A stretch of 5,423 nucleotides of DNA from an uncultured Moheibacter sp. (GTDB taxonomy: Bacteria; Bacteroidota; Bacteroidia; Flavobacteriales; Weeksellaceae). The DNA is taken from contig CALLXZ010000490.1 of the NCBI GenBank assembly GCA_937875605.1, positions 1 to 5,423 on the forward strand, in the 5' to 3' direction. The translations under genes and the position numbers were made by a program. The notes under the pieces are model-generated. The model was not told the origin of the DNA and did not search any database. It was given only the letters and a program-made list of their open reading frames with translations. Positions 5,397 to 5,423 of this stretch are shown here, piece after piece. Position 1 is the first letter of the stretch, and each line of letters opens with the position of its first letter.

Positions 5397-5423
5397 TTAT
5401 GGAATTATGGTATATTCTCCCGC
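5397..5423 (-). CDS. Possible last eight codons of an upstream gene
   Basis: From the right edge, one minus-strand frame reads AGEYTIIP followed by TAA at 5399-5397. It would fit an upstream gene in the same direction, 68 bases before the membrane protein. The stretch is far too short to identify, and the other two minus frames also end here (stops at 5405 and 5380), so this is a guess from gene direction and the look of the peptide. Confidence 0.2.
   Translation of the reverse strand, partial: AGEYTIIP

Noticed and set aside
5399..5423. Plus-strand ATG (MELWYILP) running off the right edge
   Set aside because: All supported genes run on the minus strand, no promoter or ribosome site is seen in front, and eight codons are not evidence.
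1..5423. CRISPR array, insertion sequence or attachment site
   Set aside because: No regularly spaced repeats, transposase or integrase motifs, or terminal inverted repeats flanking a gene were found.

Overview
The window is a one-way, minus-strand stretch of a surface-glycan biosynthesis locus, most likely from a Bacteroidota genome of the Flavobacteriia type (Chryseobacterium/Weeksellaceae-like is my guess). The grounds are moderately AT-rich DNA, protein sequences that look flavobacterial, little Shine-Dalgarno signal, and Bacteroidota-type -7 promoter boxes (TAnnTTTG) just upstream of four of the six genes. Nothing points to a plasmid, phage or insertion sequence.

Read in the direction of transcription (right to left), the layout is: (1) the right edge, 5341-5423, a promoter region that may hold the last codons of an upstream gene; (2) a multi-pass membrane protein of the Wzy/EpsG-like polymerase type (5328-4246); (3) a family GT4 glycosyltransferase (4145-3000) containing a four-copy 7-bp tandem repeat; (4) a 186-bp intergenic gap with a long imperfect hairpin (2924-2979); (5) a tightly packed set of four genes closely matching the Campylobacter jejuni bacillosamine genes: pglC-like phosphoglycosyl transferase (2813-2208), pglD-like acetyltransferase (2199-1597), pglE-like aminotransferase (1551-442), and the membrane N-terminus of a pglF/CapD-like 4,6-dehydratase that runs off the left edge (about 455 to 1).

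From known family functions, PglF, PglE and PglD should convert UDP-GlcNAc to UDP-N,N'-diacetylbacillosamine (or a close 2,4-diamino-2,4,6-trideoxyhexose relative). PglC should load the phospho-sugar onto undecaprenyl phosphate. The GT4 enzyme probably adds a later sugar, and the membrane protein may polymerise the repeat unit. Whether the product is capsule, O-antigen or a protein-linked glycan cannot be decided here; no oligosaccharyltransferase, flippase or export gene is visible.

The genes themselves are known families. The points worth a second look are the placement of the TAnnTTTG boxes so close to the start codons (possible leaderless or short-leader transcripts, and a source of wrong TTG starts in automatic annotation), the frameshift-capable heptamer repeat inside the glycosyltransferase, the long intergenic hairpin, and the missing ATG of the dehydratase gene.
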